Counted from the first letter of the stretch, positions 1 through 9,309 are shown. The stretch is DNA of 64,000 nucleotides from Tomocerus qinae (GCA_020055645.1 CM034546.1:83886001-83950000); one strand, 5' to 3'. Made by a program: numbers and translations. The notes: generated by a model from the sequence alone, not told the origin.

Positions 1-46
1 GAATAGTGACTGCAAGAACTCTCATAACTCAGAATGTGAGCTTGTA

Positions 47-340
47 TTAAATTCCGGACTTCCGTCTTCTGTTTTCATGAGTCCCTCTAACGTCCGAAAA
101 ATTTAGATTCCCAGTTGAAATTTTGCGTTGTAAAACTTCCACACGTTTTTTCTCTATTTCTAAAACTGCTAAAAACGTCTTTTGGTACACCGGGATTTGA
201 AATCCTGAGTCGTCAGGAATAAAGTAGCCGTAAATTTGGCGTTGCTGGTCATTTTCATCCGTTTTTGAAAGCTTACACATGTACCGAGATAAAATACCCG
301 TCTGGATATAATAATTCTTTCTAAACAACTTCTTTTGCAT
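47..340 (-). pseudogene. N-terminal fragment of an unnamed DDE-transposase-like protein
   Basis: The 97-residue reading frame has the pattern of the N-terminal module of a widespread animal transposase-like family: a stretch with YGYFIPDD, then QIPVYQKTFLAVLEI, then RVEVLQRKI and a DVRGTHENRRRK block. In the family the equivalents are a V-C-x-K-x-F-L-x-T-L-G-I box followed by R-G-K-H. A second fragment with the later domains of the same family lies at 8051-8690, but the two are not contiguous. It is cut off from any downstream catalytic domain, so it is read as a relic. The family pattern is recalled knowledge; no search was run. Confidence 0.5.
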
Positions 341-342
341 AA

Positions 343-646
343 AAGGGTAAAATATTCAAAGTCCAAGCATATACGGGCACTGGAGATGGGCTTTTTGAGG
401 TGCTACCTCTAACTTTAAATAATATCCATAGAGATTTTATTATTGATGAAATAGTTGAATTCGAACTCGGTATTAAATACACTGGTAACTTAAGTCTGCG
501 AATTGCTGTCTATTTTAAGGATGTTGGACATCGCCCTTCTCACCGCAAATGCCTCCCAATTGAAATATGTCTTACAAGCTGGAAAGCAGAGGCACCCGTT
601 CTACACTTTGATGATCAGCCTGATTTCCGTATCCATTGTCCTGCAG
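343..646 (+). CDS. Possible internal exon of a host gene; weak p53-DNA-binding-domain resemblance
   Basis: The frame is open from 343 and reaches a good splice donor, CAG|GTGATA, at 646 in phase 1. An upstream acceptor is possible near 361 (TTCAAAG). The translation looks like alternating beta strands: EIVEFELGIKYTG, then SLRIAVYFKDVGH, HRKCLPIEIC, and EAPVLHF. This order recalls the p53-family core, where an A-I-Y strand is followed by a His, then R-R-C-x-x-x-E-x-C and A-P-x-x-H. The zinc-ligand Cys after K is present, but the partner His of the family is not. The match is by eye and could be chance. No other exon of such a gene was recognised in the window. Confidence 0.3.
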
Positions 647-1316
647 GTGATATTTTTTTCTTTCCTTTTTTAAGGCATACATAATGTATATATAATAATA
701 TTACATTTCCTGAAACTGCAATGATAGCATCAAAAAAAACCAAAGGTAAATAGACTGGAATGCTTGCTCTATTTTATAGACTTGAATATTAGCTAAAGGT
801 ATCCTAAACGTGATTAGTTGTAGTAGTATGTACATATGTGTGTATGTATTCTTCTATGTATTATCCTTCTTGCAATGTCTCAGGTGAAAGCATGAGCATG
901 AATGAGGTAGGTATGGAAAGGTTGCGTGTTCCTAATACAGTCAGTATTTGGTATTGATCTGAAGAAAGGCCATTGAACTGAGCAACAACAAACTTACATC
1001 ACATTAAAATACTTTCCTTCTTCGACACGCTATGATTTAAGCAGTGTATGACGGGCCACTGGCCAGTGGCTTAAATGGTAGTGGCTAAAAGTGGTTTTAT
1101 CCAGGCTAAAATGCTAGTTTTAGCCAGTGGATAAAATGAAAAGCTTCTGTTACGGCTTGCCGTTGGTTTCTGTTTATTTTGGTACTCAATATTATTCAAT
1201 TTAGATTTTTTTTATTTTAATAGTCAATATCAATCTATTTTGATTTTTTGTTGATTTTGGTAGTGGACATAAATCTAATATGATTTTCTGTTGATTTTCA
1301 TAGTTAACACTTCCTT
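647..1316. other. No gene seen; ends in satellite-like AT-rich sequence
   Basis: No convincing coding frame is present. At 1138-1170 there is a remnant of the 3' end of the Helitron-like family (CTTCTGTTACGGCTTGCCGT). From about 1180 to 1300 there are degenerate copies of the related TTTTCTGTTGATTTT satellite. The sequence just before 1317 matches, in inverted form, the sequence at 4365-4385, which helps date the next insertion. Confidence 0.6.
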
Positions 1317-1318
1317 TA

Positions 1319-1861
1319 CACTCTTAAAAATAAACGTCAAATTGTGCTAACCTGGTCTTCACAATGTCATTTGTAACATTAATGAATGTAAAAATGACAT
1401 TAAAATAATGTTAAACGATTTTAAAATGACAACTTTATCGATGTCAAATTATTGACAAAATTGACTGTTAAAATAACAAAAAATAATAATGTAGATATTT
1501 TGGAAGCTGCGAACAGAATATATATCGCATAAAGTCTATCCTCAGTACATAAAGCATTGGTAGCAGAGTGGCATTAGACGGGTTTAAAATCAATGGCTGC
1601 ACAAGTGTACGTATTTGGTTCAAACCTCTGTCACGGTACAATTTTTTGCTTAGATGACATTTTGTCACGTTTTTTTTCACATGAGTTCATGTTATGGCTA
1701 CATGATCTACTGTTAAAAGCTGACATTAAGTAAAGTTAGAAAATTGACAGTCTTGAATCATGTCATTTTAACGGGAAAAAATGTAGGTCCAAAAAAACAG
1801 GATAAATAACTGGGAATAATGTTAAAAATGACAGGAATGACTGTTGTCATTTTTAAGAGTG
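1319..1861. mobile_element. Tc1/mariner-type MITE, TA target duplication
   Basis: Terminal inverted repeats CACTCTTAAAAAT (1319-1331) and ATTTTTAAGAGTG (1849-1861) bound a 543-bp element, each end followed by TA (1317-1318 and 1862-1863). The flanking sequence CACTTCCTTTACCAAC occurs uninterrupted, in inverted orientation, near 4361-4378, and so represents the empty site. Removing the element and one TA restores it exactly. There is no transposase gene inside. A TA duplication with simple TIRs is typical of the Tc1/mariner superfamily. Confidence 0.7.
1554..1642 (+). pseudogene. tRNA-like sequence (Leu-type loop) with A and B boxes
   Basis: TAGCAGAGTGG at 1561-1571 fits the pol III A box (TRGYNNARNNG), and GGTTCAAACC at 1617-1626 fits the B box. 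The spacing suits a tRNA with a long variable arm. Between them the stretch GGGTTTAAAATCAATGG resembles an anticodon arm with TAA in the loop (Leu). The acceptor and T stems do not pair properly, so this is not a working tRNA. It may be a SINE head, a tRNA relic carried by the MITE, or a chance match. Confidence 0.35.
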
Positions 1862-1890
1862 TACCAACATAAAATACTTACGCGGATTAC

Positions 1891-1950
1891 CAGGTGTGTG
1901 ACATTTGTCACACGTAGCAGTTACCAACTGTGTGACAAATGTCACACACA
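1891..1950. repeat. Palindrome pair built on TGTGACATTTGTCACA
   Basis: Two near-perfect palindromes, GTGTGACATTTGTCACAC and GTGTGACAAATGTCACAC, lie here separated by a short spacer containing GTTACCAAC. The same palindromes recur at 2981-3064 and 4341-4378, flanking the 42-bp satellite and one end of the Helitron-like element. No function is evident. Confidence 0.75.
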
Positions 1951-2039
1951 GGGTTTCTCTGGGATTTTATCCCATTTTGGAATACAAAAAATGATAAATG
2001 GCAAAAGGGTTGAAAATTATTATTCTATATTACGCTTAA

Positions 2040-2957
2040 TATATATGAATAATATAGATGCATATATGCTTTTTATATAATCATATATGCCTAATATATA
2101 TGAATATATGCTTATTATATAGTCATATATGCCTAATATATATGGATATATGCTTATTATATATGGATATATGCTTATTATACAGTCATATATGCCTAAT
2201 ATATATGGATATATGTCTATTATATAATCATATATGCCTAATGTATATGGATATATGTTTATTATTTAATCATATATGCCTAATTTATATGGATATATGT
2301 TTATTATTTAATCATATATGCCTAATATATATGGATATATGTTTATTATTTAATCATATATGCCTAATTTATATGGATATATGCTTATTATATATGGATA
2401 TATGTCTATTATATAGTCATATATGCCTAATATATATGGATATATGTCTATTATATAATCATATATGCCTAATGTATATGGATATATGTTTAATATTTAA
2501 TCATATATGCCTAATTTATATGGATATATGTTTATTATTTAATCATATATGCCTAATATATATGGATATATGTTTATTATTTAATCATATATGCCTAATT
2601 TATATGGATATATGTTTATTATTTAATCATATATGCCTAATATATATGGATATATGTTTATTATTTAATCATATATGCCTAATTTATATGGATATATGTT
2701 TATTATTTAATCATATATGCCTAATTTATATGGATATATGTTTATTATTTAATCATATATGCCTAATATATATGGATATATGTTTATTATTTAATCATAT
2801 ATGCCTAATATATATGGATATATGTTTATTATTTAATCATATATGCCTAATATATATGGATATATGTTTATTATTTAATCATATATGCCTAATATATATG
2901 GATATATGTTTATTATTTAATCGTATATGCCTAATATATATGAATATATACTTATAA
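2040..2957. repeat. 42-bp AT-rich satellite array
   Basis: About 21 tandem units built on ATATATGGATATATG, then TTTATTATTTAATC, then ATATATGCCTAAT. The unit length is 42 bp, a multiple of three and free of stops, so one frame stays open for 299 codons with a 14-residue repeat. Units differ by a few substitutions and some shortened 24-bp inserts. This is a tandem repeat, not a gene. Confidence 0.95.
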
Positions 2958-2980
2958 TTCCATTTATTACCTACTACATT

Positions 2981-3064
2981 GTAGTTACCAACGTGTGTGA
3001 CAAATGTCACACCCCAGTACCAAAACCCTGACTGTGTGACATTTGTCACACGTTGGTAACTACC
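2981..3064. repeat. 84-bp inverted-repeat block (GTAGTTACCAAC...GTTGGTAACTAC)
   Basis: Arms GTAGTTACCAACGTGTGTGA and the reverse complement TGTGTGACATTTGTCACACG...GTTGGTAACTAC enclose a short centre. Each arm itself contains the TGTGACAAATGTCACA palindrome, so it is a palindrome of palindromes. It could be a very short MITE. From 3065 to 3223 no feature is seen. Confidence 0.7.
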
Positions 3065-3223
3065 ATGTAAAGGCAGACTTTCCTCACTTAATTTTTTTAT
3101 AAAAACTGAAATAATGAAATAAATCACTGCAAAATATTTATAAAATTTAGAAAACTATATTTTTGAAAGGTACCAAAAGCCATAAGGTCGTATCCCATAA
3201 CAGAGCTGAATGAAAAAACAAAA

Positions 3224-4338
3224 CCTACAGCAAGCCGTAACAGAAGCTCGCCTGATTAAAGAATAACGTGTACACATTTTGGTAGACGAAAAGTACTCGA
3301 ACGTAGCACAAAACCGAGCGTACGGATTTTGATCAAACTTTCAGAATTGGGTCTTGATATATGTAGCTATGACATATTAAAAATTCAGACATTGATATTG
3401 TAAGGAAACGAAGCTATATTATTTGAAAAATCAACAGAAAATCAAAATTGATTAATGTTGACTATGAAAATCAACAGAAAATCAAAATTGATTAATGTTG
3501 ACTATGAAAATCAACAGAAAATCAAAATTGATTAATGTTGACTATGAAAATTAACAGAAAATCAAAATTGATTAATGTTGACTATGAAAATCAACAGAAA
3601 ATCAAAGTTGATTAATGTTGACTATGAAAATCAACAGAAAATCAAAGTTGATTAATGTTGACCATGAAAATCAACAGAAAATCAAAAATGATTAATGCTG
3701 ACTATGAAAATTAACAGAAAATCAAAGTTGATTAATGTTGACTATGAAAATCAACAGAAAATCAAAAATGATTAATGTTGACTATGAAAATTAACAGAAA
3801 ATCAAAATTGATTACCGTTGACTATGAAAATCAACAGAAAATCATAATTGACTAATATTGAGTATTAAAATCAAAAGAAAATCAAAATCGGTTAATATTA
3901 ACTATCAAAATGAAAAGATGTTAAAAAAATGTAAATTTGACTATAAAATTGAATATAAATCCAAAATAGATTTATTTCCGTCCTTTAGCAGTGATATTTT
4001 GGTTTTATTTACTTTATTATAAAATCTCAAATTTGGTAGAAGCGGTATGATATATTTTATACTATCCCGCTAACAATTTATAGGAAACGCAATTGAACTT
4101 TTTAATACCCATTTTTCACTTTAACTATCAAAATGAAGACAAAGTGAGCGCGCGGTATCTCAGCAACCTATGGACCGATTTACCCCCAATTCAATAGGGA
4201 TCGTCAGTGGTCCATAGGCATTGTTTTTGCCAAGTTTGGTCAATATCCGTCATTGCTTTCGAAAGTTATCGTGGGGACGGACGGACGTACGGACAGACTG
4301 TGCGGTTCTATAAGCTGCCTTATTCAGGCGAGCTAAAA
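3224..4338 (-). mobile_element. Helitron-like (HINE-type) element, copy 1, with 40-bp minisatellite core
   Basis: Read on the minus strand the element starts GCTCGCCTGAATAAGGCAGC after a TTTTA. It then has a (GTCC)n-rich stretch, a conserved 5' body (ACGATAACTTTCG, GCGCGCTCACTTTGTC), a tandem core at about 3428-3900 made of a 40-bp unit (AAAATCAACAGAAAATCAAA plus ATTGATTAATGTTGACTATG), and a 3' body. It ends with an inverted copy of the start (TCAGGCGAGC) and a hairpin TACGGCTTGCTGTA followed by GG. A subterminal inverted repeat, minisatellite core, 3' hairpin and insertion next to T runs are the known hallmarks of Helentron-associated elements. No rolling-circle transposase is encoded, so the superfamily is inferred. 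Confidence 0.6.
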
Positions 4339-4340
4339 CG

Positions 4341-4378
4341 GCGTGTGTGACATTTGTCACACACGTTGGTAAAGGAAG
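4341..4378. repeat. TGTGACATTTGTCACA palindrome and MITE empty site
   Basis: GTGTGTGACATTTGTCACACACGTTGG is followed by TAAAGGAAGTG. In inverse this matches the joined flanks of the MITE at 1319-1861, and shows the pre-insertion sequence. Confidence 0.7.
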
Positions 4379-4697
4379 TGTTAAGACTATTTTATTACCA
4401 TTTTCTGTTTATTTTAATAATCAATATTAATCTATTTTGAGTTTCTGTTTATTTTAATAGTCAATATTAATCTATTTTGATTTTCTGTTGATTTTCATAG
4501 TTAAGACTATTTTATTACCATTTTCTGTTTATTTTAATAATCAATATTAATCTATTTTGATTTTCTGTTGATTTTAATAGTCAATATTAATCTATTTTGA
4601 ATTTCTGTTTCTTTTAATAGTCGATATTAATCTATTTAGATTTTCTGTTGATTTTAATAGTCAATTCTAATCTATTTTGATTTTCTGTTGATATTAA
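4379..4697. repeat. Degenerate 40-bp satellite array
   Basis: Tandem copies of TTTTCTGTTGATTTTAATAG plus TCAATATTAATCTATTTTGA, the same unit as in the Helitron-like element cores but without the element ends. It directly abuts the Ty3/gypsy relic. Confidence 0.85.
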
Positions 4698-5496
4698 AGA
4701 TCCGACTCTACTACCGTCCTTAGATGTACAAGCGTGTACAATTGCTAACATTTCGTTTTCATTCTGAGCATCGTTCTTTTCTGTCTCGGTCATAGCTCTT
4801 GAAGAATATCCAACTAGCCTTCCTTTCTGGAATAATACTGCTCCAATACCGGATTCACTGGCATCGCAATGAATTGTAGTGTATTTATTTCTATCAAACC
4901 AACTTAATACTAGGGCTGGGACCAATAATTGTTTGATTTCTTCAACTGACTTATCGTGTTCCGCGGTTCATATCCACTTAGTTTCTTTTCTTGTCAAATT
5001 CTTCTGTTGTTGGGTGATTGTCGATAATCTTGGTAAGAATTTTCTGGCTTCGGCAATTTTAGAATTGCTTCAATTTTCTTCGGGTCTCGAGTTAAGATAT
5101 GTCCAATAAATTGAATTTCTGGTAATCTGAACTGAAATTCTCTGGATTTAGCTTCAGGTTCTTTTCTCTCGCCTTTTCCAGGAGTTTTTGTGAATTCCTG
5201 CCATGGTCCTTCTTTGCCTGTTCATTGCTGTCTCTAAATCCACAAATTAAAAAATCTTCTGCTTGACTTCCACTCCTTTTATGTCTTTTGCAAATTCATG
5301 CATTCTTCTCTGCCATATCTCTTGTGCTGAGCTGATTCCAAATGGAATTTTTTTTCCGTTTGTGTCTTCCAAACGGGGCATGAATGTTGTAAGCTACTTT
5401 CTTCGTCTAACTCAAAATGCCAAAATCCCTTGTGCATTCGCGAAGCTAAAATATCTTGCTCCTTTCAACCTAGTTGCAACGTCTTCCGTCTCGCTT

Positions 5497-5500
<4 letters not shown>
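4698..5500 (-). pseudogene. Ty3/gypsy pol relic: RT palm/thumb to RNase H
   Basis: Read on the minus strand, 5500 to about 5270 gives VATRLKGARYFSFANA, an RHKWKKNS-like stretch and an MAEKN-like stretch. These match the RT region of K02A2.6-type gypsy elements, with frameshifts and stops. From 4925 the frame is clean: LLVPALVLSWFDRNKYTTIHCDAS, then GIGAVLFQKGRLVGYSSRAMTETEKN and NENEMLAIVHAC. This is the RNase H-type segment typical of gypsy pol (catalytic D in CDAS, E in NEMLA). The N-terminal RT piece of the same element is at 6655-6862, separated by a LINE. The 3' end runs into satellite at about 4697. Confidence 0.8.
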
Positions 5501-5533
<33 letters not shown>

Positions 5534-6654
5534 GCTTTTATTGTCATACACTGATTCCAAAGATGAACAAAGTCATTCTGATTTCCGACAGAGGACATAA
5601 TATAGATTTAAGAGTAGAACTACAACTAGTATAGTAAATTTTTATTCAAATACACTATCATTTGATGTCAAATTAAGTTTTACAAATAGTACAGTTATAC
5701 AGAATTAATTTTAGAAGAAGTACTTACAATCTACCATTAACAAACAAGTTGGCAGGCACAACACATATTATAGTAAGATAAAGTTACCGCTGAGATTTCA
5801 AGTAACAAATAATGTCATTTTTAAAGTTAGACAAATTTTTAATTGCCTTTAATTTGGCAGGCAGACTATTCCATTCAGAAACAGCCCTGAATTTATAAGA
5901 TGATTTATAAAACTGCAAGTTAAACTTAACATCTATATTACCAATCTGTCTAGTGGATCTCGATTGAGCATTTCGTACAAACAGAGATGATAACTCAGTA
6001 GGATATGCATTAGGAAATTTTATTATTGGAAATAGTGTTGTCAACAATGCATATTTGACGCTTTCATTAACTGATAATATATTAAAGGAATCATAGAGTT
6101 TATTCATATCCGGTTTTGCTAAATTACCTACTTTCATACGCAATACCTGTTTTCTGCTAAAGAAGTAACTAAGTAGAAAATCATCTATGATGTTCTGAAT
6201 TTTGGAGATATTAGACTGAGATGTAGCAGAATATATTGGCAAACCATATTCAAAGAGCGAAAAAACCATGGATCGGAAAATGATCGGCATCATTTTACTA
6301 GGGATGAATCGTTTATTTCTCAGTGAATTTAGGCATCTGAAAAACATTTTTTGACAAAGTACTGAGACATGTGGCTCAAAGTTCAGATTTTGATCTAGGT
6401 AGATACCTAGATACTTAAATGTGTCAGCTCGAACTATTGTATTATCATTACATTCAATTGTATTCCAATCAGGTGTGGGGATTTTTCCTTTTGGGTTTTT
6501 ATAAATAACAAAAAACGATTTATTCCAATTTGGTTTCGATAAATTGTTAACGCACCAATTATTTAGCTGTTCCATAGAACGAGGCATTTCCTGTTTAAGC
6601 TGATCATAATTATTAGCAGCTACCGGGTTTGATAAATCGTCAGCAAATAACATT
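5501..6654 (-). mobile_element. 5'-truncated LINE (CR1/jockey-like) inserted in the gypsy relic
   Basis: On the minus strand the element begins abruptly inside the RT domain at about 6654. It then carries a 3' untranslated region and an AATAAA signal, and ends in a (TTGA)n tail (about 5499-5532). The tail and 5' truncation are normal for target-primed reverse transcription. The flanks on both sides are gypsy pol in the same orientation, so the LINE landed in a gypsy copy and roughly 60 codons of the gypsy RT appear lost at the junction. Confidence 0.8.
5784..6653 (-). CDS. LINE reverse transcriptase, C-terminal part (289 aa)
   Basis: The frame opens at the catalytic FADD box (LFADDL, residues 2-7). 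It continues through the K-x-x-x-x-x-Y conserved block (NKSFFVIYKNPKG), the TFKYLGIYLDQNLNFEPHV block and the thumb region with SLFEYGLPIY. It ends with the typical C-terminal WNSLPAKLKAI and F-K-x-x-I-x-x-Y-L motif of jockey/CR1/L2-type elements. The endonuclease and RT fingers are missing because of 5' truncation. The surviving frame is uninterrupted, so the copy is young relative to the gypsy host it sits in. Confidence 0.85.
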   Translation of the reverse strand: MLFADDLSNPVAANNYDQLKQEMPRSMEQLNNWCVNNLSKPNWNKSFFVIYKNPKGKIPTPDWNTIECNDNTIVRADTFKYLGIYLDQNLNFEPHVSVLCQKMFFRCLNSLRNKRFIPSKMMPIIFRSMVFSLFEYGLPIYSATSQSNISKIQNIIDDFLLSYFFSRKQVLRMKVGNLAKPDMNKLYDSFNILSVNESVKYALLTTLFPIIKFPNAYPTELSSLFVRNAQSRSTRQIGNIDVKFNLQFYKSSYKFRAVSEWNSLPAKLKAIKNLSNFKNDIICYLKSQR

Positions 6655-6862
6655 CAACATTAGACATAACCCATTCTGTTGGTTCAGTCACTCTTTCTAT
6701 TACTGAATTGTTTTCCATCTGATCCAATACAGTTTTCACTTCTTGTAGTGCCACTGGAACTTTCCTTGGTAGGTGTACTACTGGTTTCGGATTATCTATA
6801 AGTTTGATCTTGTACTGTCCCTCTAGTTTTCCTGGTTCCCGGACATATGTGCCAAAGGTCAA
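6655..6862 (-). pseudogene. Ty3/gypsy pol relic: start of the RT domain
   Basis: The minus-strand frame reads GKLEGQYKIKLIDNPKPVVH, then PRKVPVALQEVKTVLDQME and NNSVIERVTEPTEWV. This is the well-known entry to the gypsy reverse transcriptase (P-x-R-x-V-P, then V-I-x-x-V-x-E-P-T-x-W-V). It breaks off at 6655 where the LINE starts. The fragment is the upstream partner of the relic at 4698-5500. Confidence 0.85.
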
Positions 6863-6972
6863 TAATGCTTGTGCTAGTGTTTTATGACCCTTTGTGCTAA
6901 GGGGTTTTCATAAGTGCCAAAAACATAAGTGCCTAAACGAATAATGCCAATAATGTTTTAATTAGTCATGGT

Positions 6973-7691
6973 TTAGTTATATACAGCAGTCTCCTTATGA
7001 ATAGGAAGAGTTATGTCATTTAAGGCTTTGGATTTTTGGTTGAGCCTGCCAACGAAATATGTACAAGCTTTGATATAATCAATGTTTGGTTTTGTCAAGT
7101 ATTGTAAACTTGGAAAGTCATTTTCAAATTGAGATACGTTTTTTTTTCTTCTGAGGTGGTGCCATTGCACTATTGAAGTAAAGGGTCATATGTAAACAGT
7201 GGCATTGCTCACTTTGAAGATGAGATAGTAAAATCCAAATTGAAGGATGAGGTTTGTCCACTTGGTAATTGAAGCCACTGTGACACCCTTCTAAAGCATT
7301 TGTTGTCCGTGGAAGGTCTTCTCGCGTTTTATAAACTGACCACATTTCAGGAGGAATGAGAGGTTCTTTGTAACGACCGACGTAAGTCTTTTTGACCGAG
7401 ATGAAAGAGACATCCGTTAATAGCTGAACTGGGAAACTCAGGTTTTCAAGCATCTCGAAGTCCCAGACAATGTATTCCGGTGAAAATTAAATTTTAATAC
7501 ACAGTAACTTAAACTCTGTTAGTACTAATATGGACACTCACCCCAGCTGAGCAGATATAGCTTAGTGCTCCTGTATAGATTTCTTCTTCTTTATTAGGCA
7601 GTAGACAGTATACCAATGGAAGTATATTTTTCTTCTTCTCAGTCACCTCTCCAGTCTCACAGAATAGTCGCCATATACCGTGGTGTGTCAA
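6973..7691 (-). pseudogene. Mutator-like (MULE) transposase remnants
   Basis: Three minus-strand frames read in order. 7691-7509 contains GIWRLFCETG and ILPLVYCLLPNKEEEIY, matching the P-L-x-Y-x-L-L-P-N-K-x-E-x-x-Y block of MULE transposases. 7453-7124 contains MWSVYKTREDLPRTTNALEG and HSGFNYQVDKPHPSIW, matching the R-T-N-N-x-x-E-G-W-H and H-P-S-I-W block; the usual Trp is Cys here. 7170-6973 looks like the C-terminal tail. Frameshifts and a non-coding gap split the frames, so the gene is dead. A possible zinc-finger piece of a related protein lies at 41346-41471. Confidence 0.7.
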
Positions 7692-7699
7692 GACTTTAA

Positions 7700-8050
7700 T
7701 AACAGAAATGGCATGCTATTTATTATTGTTAAGCTATGGCTTAGCCGATCAGCACACTTGATTCAAGTCAGCTGATCCGCTCAGCCAGTCAACTCATTTG
7801 ATTCAATTTGTGGGCAGCGGCTTAGTGGCTTCAACAAAAACAAAGAATTCTTTACCTCACTAACCCTCTATTGTTAATCTATGCTCCAGTCTTATCGTAT
7901 TTAAGTTCAGATTCCAGCAGTCCATGTAAAGTAAAAATTTAATTGAACTGAGTTGTGCAGATTTAAATGTTCCAACCACAAGAATCACTCTGGTAGTGAA
8001 TAGGTACTACAAAACATTTATTTTAATACACAAATACATCTTAAGCCCAT
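7700..8050. other. No gene seen
   Basis: AT-rich sequence with short direct repeats of TCAGCTGATC/CAGTCAACTCATTTGATTCA type near 7740-7810. No coding frame or RNA gene is recognised. Confidence 0.5.
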
Positions 8051-8690
8051 TTACATATACATGGAGTTTCTTCCTACATAGCTCACTACAAAAAGGTCAT
8101 CAACATGTGCACTAACTGATATTTTCCTGTGTAGCAAATCCAAGTATTCTTTCAGCATCCAGTTTTCCTGAATCATGAAGTAAAAAGTTTCCCGTAATGA
8201 GTTATCGCTGAACAAATGTAAATGGCGAGTTTCAGATGCAGCAAGATTTTTAATGATGTATTTAATAAAACTTTTTACTTTAGAACACCCTTTTTTGGCG
8301 AAATTTACACAGTACCAGAACATATATGCTTGATGGGTCCTCAGATCATGAATCGTAAAATTGTATAGCCAAATTTGGCGGATAAAAATCTCTTTGCCTA
8401 CATTAGTTACTGGAAAGGGAAGGTTTTTCTGAAAATAGAAGCAGAAATAATCGTGAGTTTCATCTGAAGCAGCAGACTTCTTTCGACATTCTTAAAACTA
8501 AGTGTTCAGCCGCCCTCAAGTGCGCTTCTTGTGCATCCTTAAAATTACACACTACTTCAACATTTCCATTTGTTTGACCCCTTCGTAAATTGTAGTTAAT
8601 CATTTTACAGGTTTCACACATGTTTTTAGCCGGATTTCTTTTTAGCCGGATAAAATGATTTTGGTCACCTAGCCTGTTACAAACCCACAA
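8051..8690 (-). pseudogene. DDE-transposase-like protein, central part, unnamed family
   Basis: The minus strand first reads NPAKNMCETCKMINYNLRRG and AQEAHLRAAEHLVLRMSK (8690-8460), matching the family box P-K-x-D-T-C-x-x-C-D followed by H-x-x-x-A. After a frame break comes NLPFPVTNVGKEIFIRQIW, YNFTIHDL, FAKKGCSKVKSFIKYIIKNL and HLHLFSDNSLRE. The family has H-L-x-x-F-S-D-N-C-x-G-Q-N there; the N-S-L-R replacement and frame break show decay. The fragment at 47-340 is the N-terminal module of the same type of protein. The assignment is by pattern memory. Confidence 0.6.
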
Positions 8691-9101
8691 GTACGACGGG
8701 CCCCATTACTAGTATGCCCTTGTAGCGGCAACGGTCAGGTAACGGTCATAGTTCGAGACTTGTCATGTAGGTTACCTACATTAGGTTATATGCTCAGTTT
8801 AAAAAAGATTTTTTGAAATTCTATAAATCAAGAACAAAAAGGAAAATTCTGCAAAAATTCAAAATGTTCAACAATAGTCGATTTAAGTGTGGTATCATTT
8901 TCACGGTTTTACGTGGTCATTTGTTCATCCGAATGCACAAAAGCTGAAGTGAAATATTTCGCGAAATAAAGTCATTTATTTCTCTATTTATTTCAAGCCA
9001 AATATTTCACTTGCCAACCTTGTTGAGGAAATAATTGAGCAAAAGAAAGAAGTTAAAAGGGGAAGAGAAGTGACTGAATGATAATGATTATGGTTTTGTA
9101 G
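8691..9101. other. No gene seen; likely intron or intergenic
   Basis: AT-rich, ending in a splice acceptor TTTTGTAG at 9094-9101 immediately before the candidate exon. Confidence 0.4.
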
Positions 9102-9309
9102 GTGATCTCTGGAATGTTGGCCTTGTCCATGAATATGTTCCGAGACTGTCGCCTCCATCTCCCGCACAATGTCTCCTCCGCCCATTTGATTAACTACCTT
9201 CAACTAGCAATGTCCGTCACCATTGCAGCAGTCAACCTCCTCATCTCAGCTTTTGATCCCACTCAGACCAGCTTCGCCTCTGTTAATCCCACTGTCCCTT
9301 TCCTCACAG
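9102..9309 (+). CDS. Candidate exon encoding two hydrophobic segments of a small multi-pass membrane protein
   Basis: Preceded by an acceptor (TTTTGTAG) and followed by a donor (ACAG|GTGTGA). The exon starts in phase 0 with VISGMLALSMN, the end of a hydrophobic helix. A basic/His-containing loop (FRDCRLHLPHN) follows, then a second helix (LAMSVTIAAVNLLISAF) and a polar tail. Its codon use and GC content are higher than the surroundings. It aligns block for block with the exon at 15681-16016 (G-rich helix end, basic loop, I-T/A-x-V-N-x-x-I-S helix), and both begin at the same point in the helix, in phase 0. The family was not recognised; four-helix (tetraspan/MS4A-like) proteins have this layout. 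The splice phase at 9309 (1) does not join directly to the second exon in its open frame. Confidence 0.5.

Noticed and set aside
1554..1642. Functional tRNA-Leu gene
   Set aside because: A and B boxes fit but the acceptor and T stems do not pair.
2058..2957. 299-codon open frame
   Set aside because: It is the translation of a 42-bp satellite whose period is a multiple of three; the protein is a pure 14-residue repeat.
2040..2957. CRISPR-like array of regular repeats
   Set aside because: Units are contiguous with no unique spacers, and the setting is eukaryotic. The same holds for the 21-, 40-, 51- and 130-bp arrays.
1891..3064. TGTGA-N6-TCACA palindromes as bacterial CRP sites
   Set aside because: The spacing matches by chance, but the DNA is eukaryotic, with no bacterial genes or promoters.
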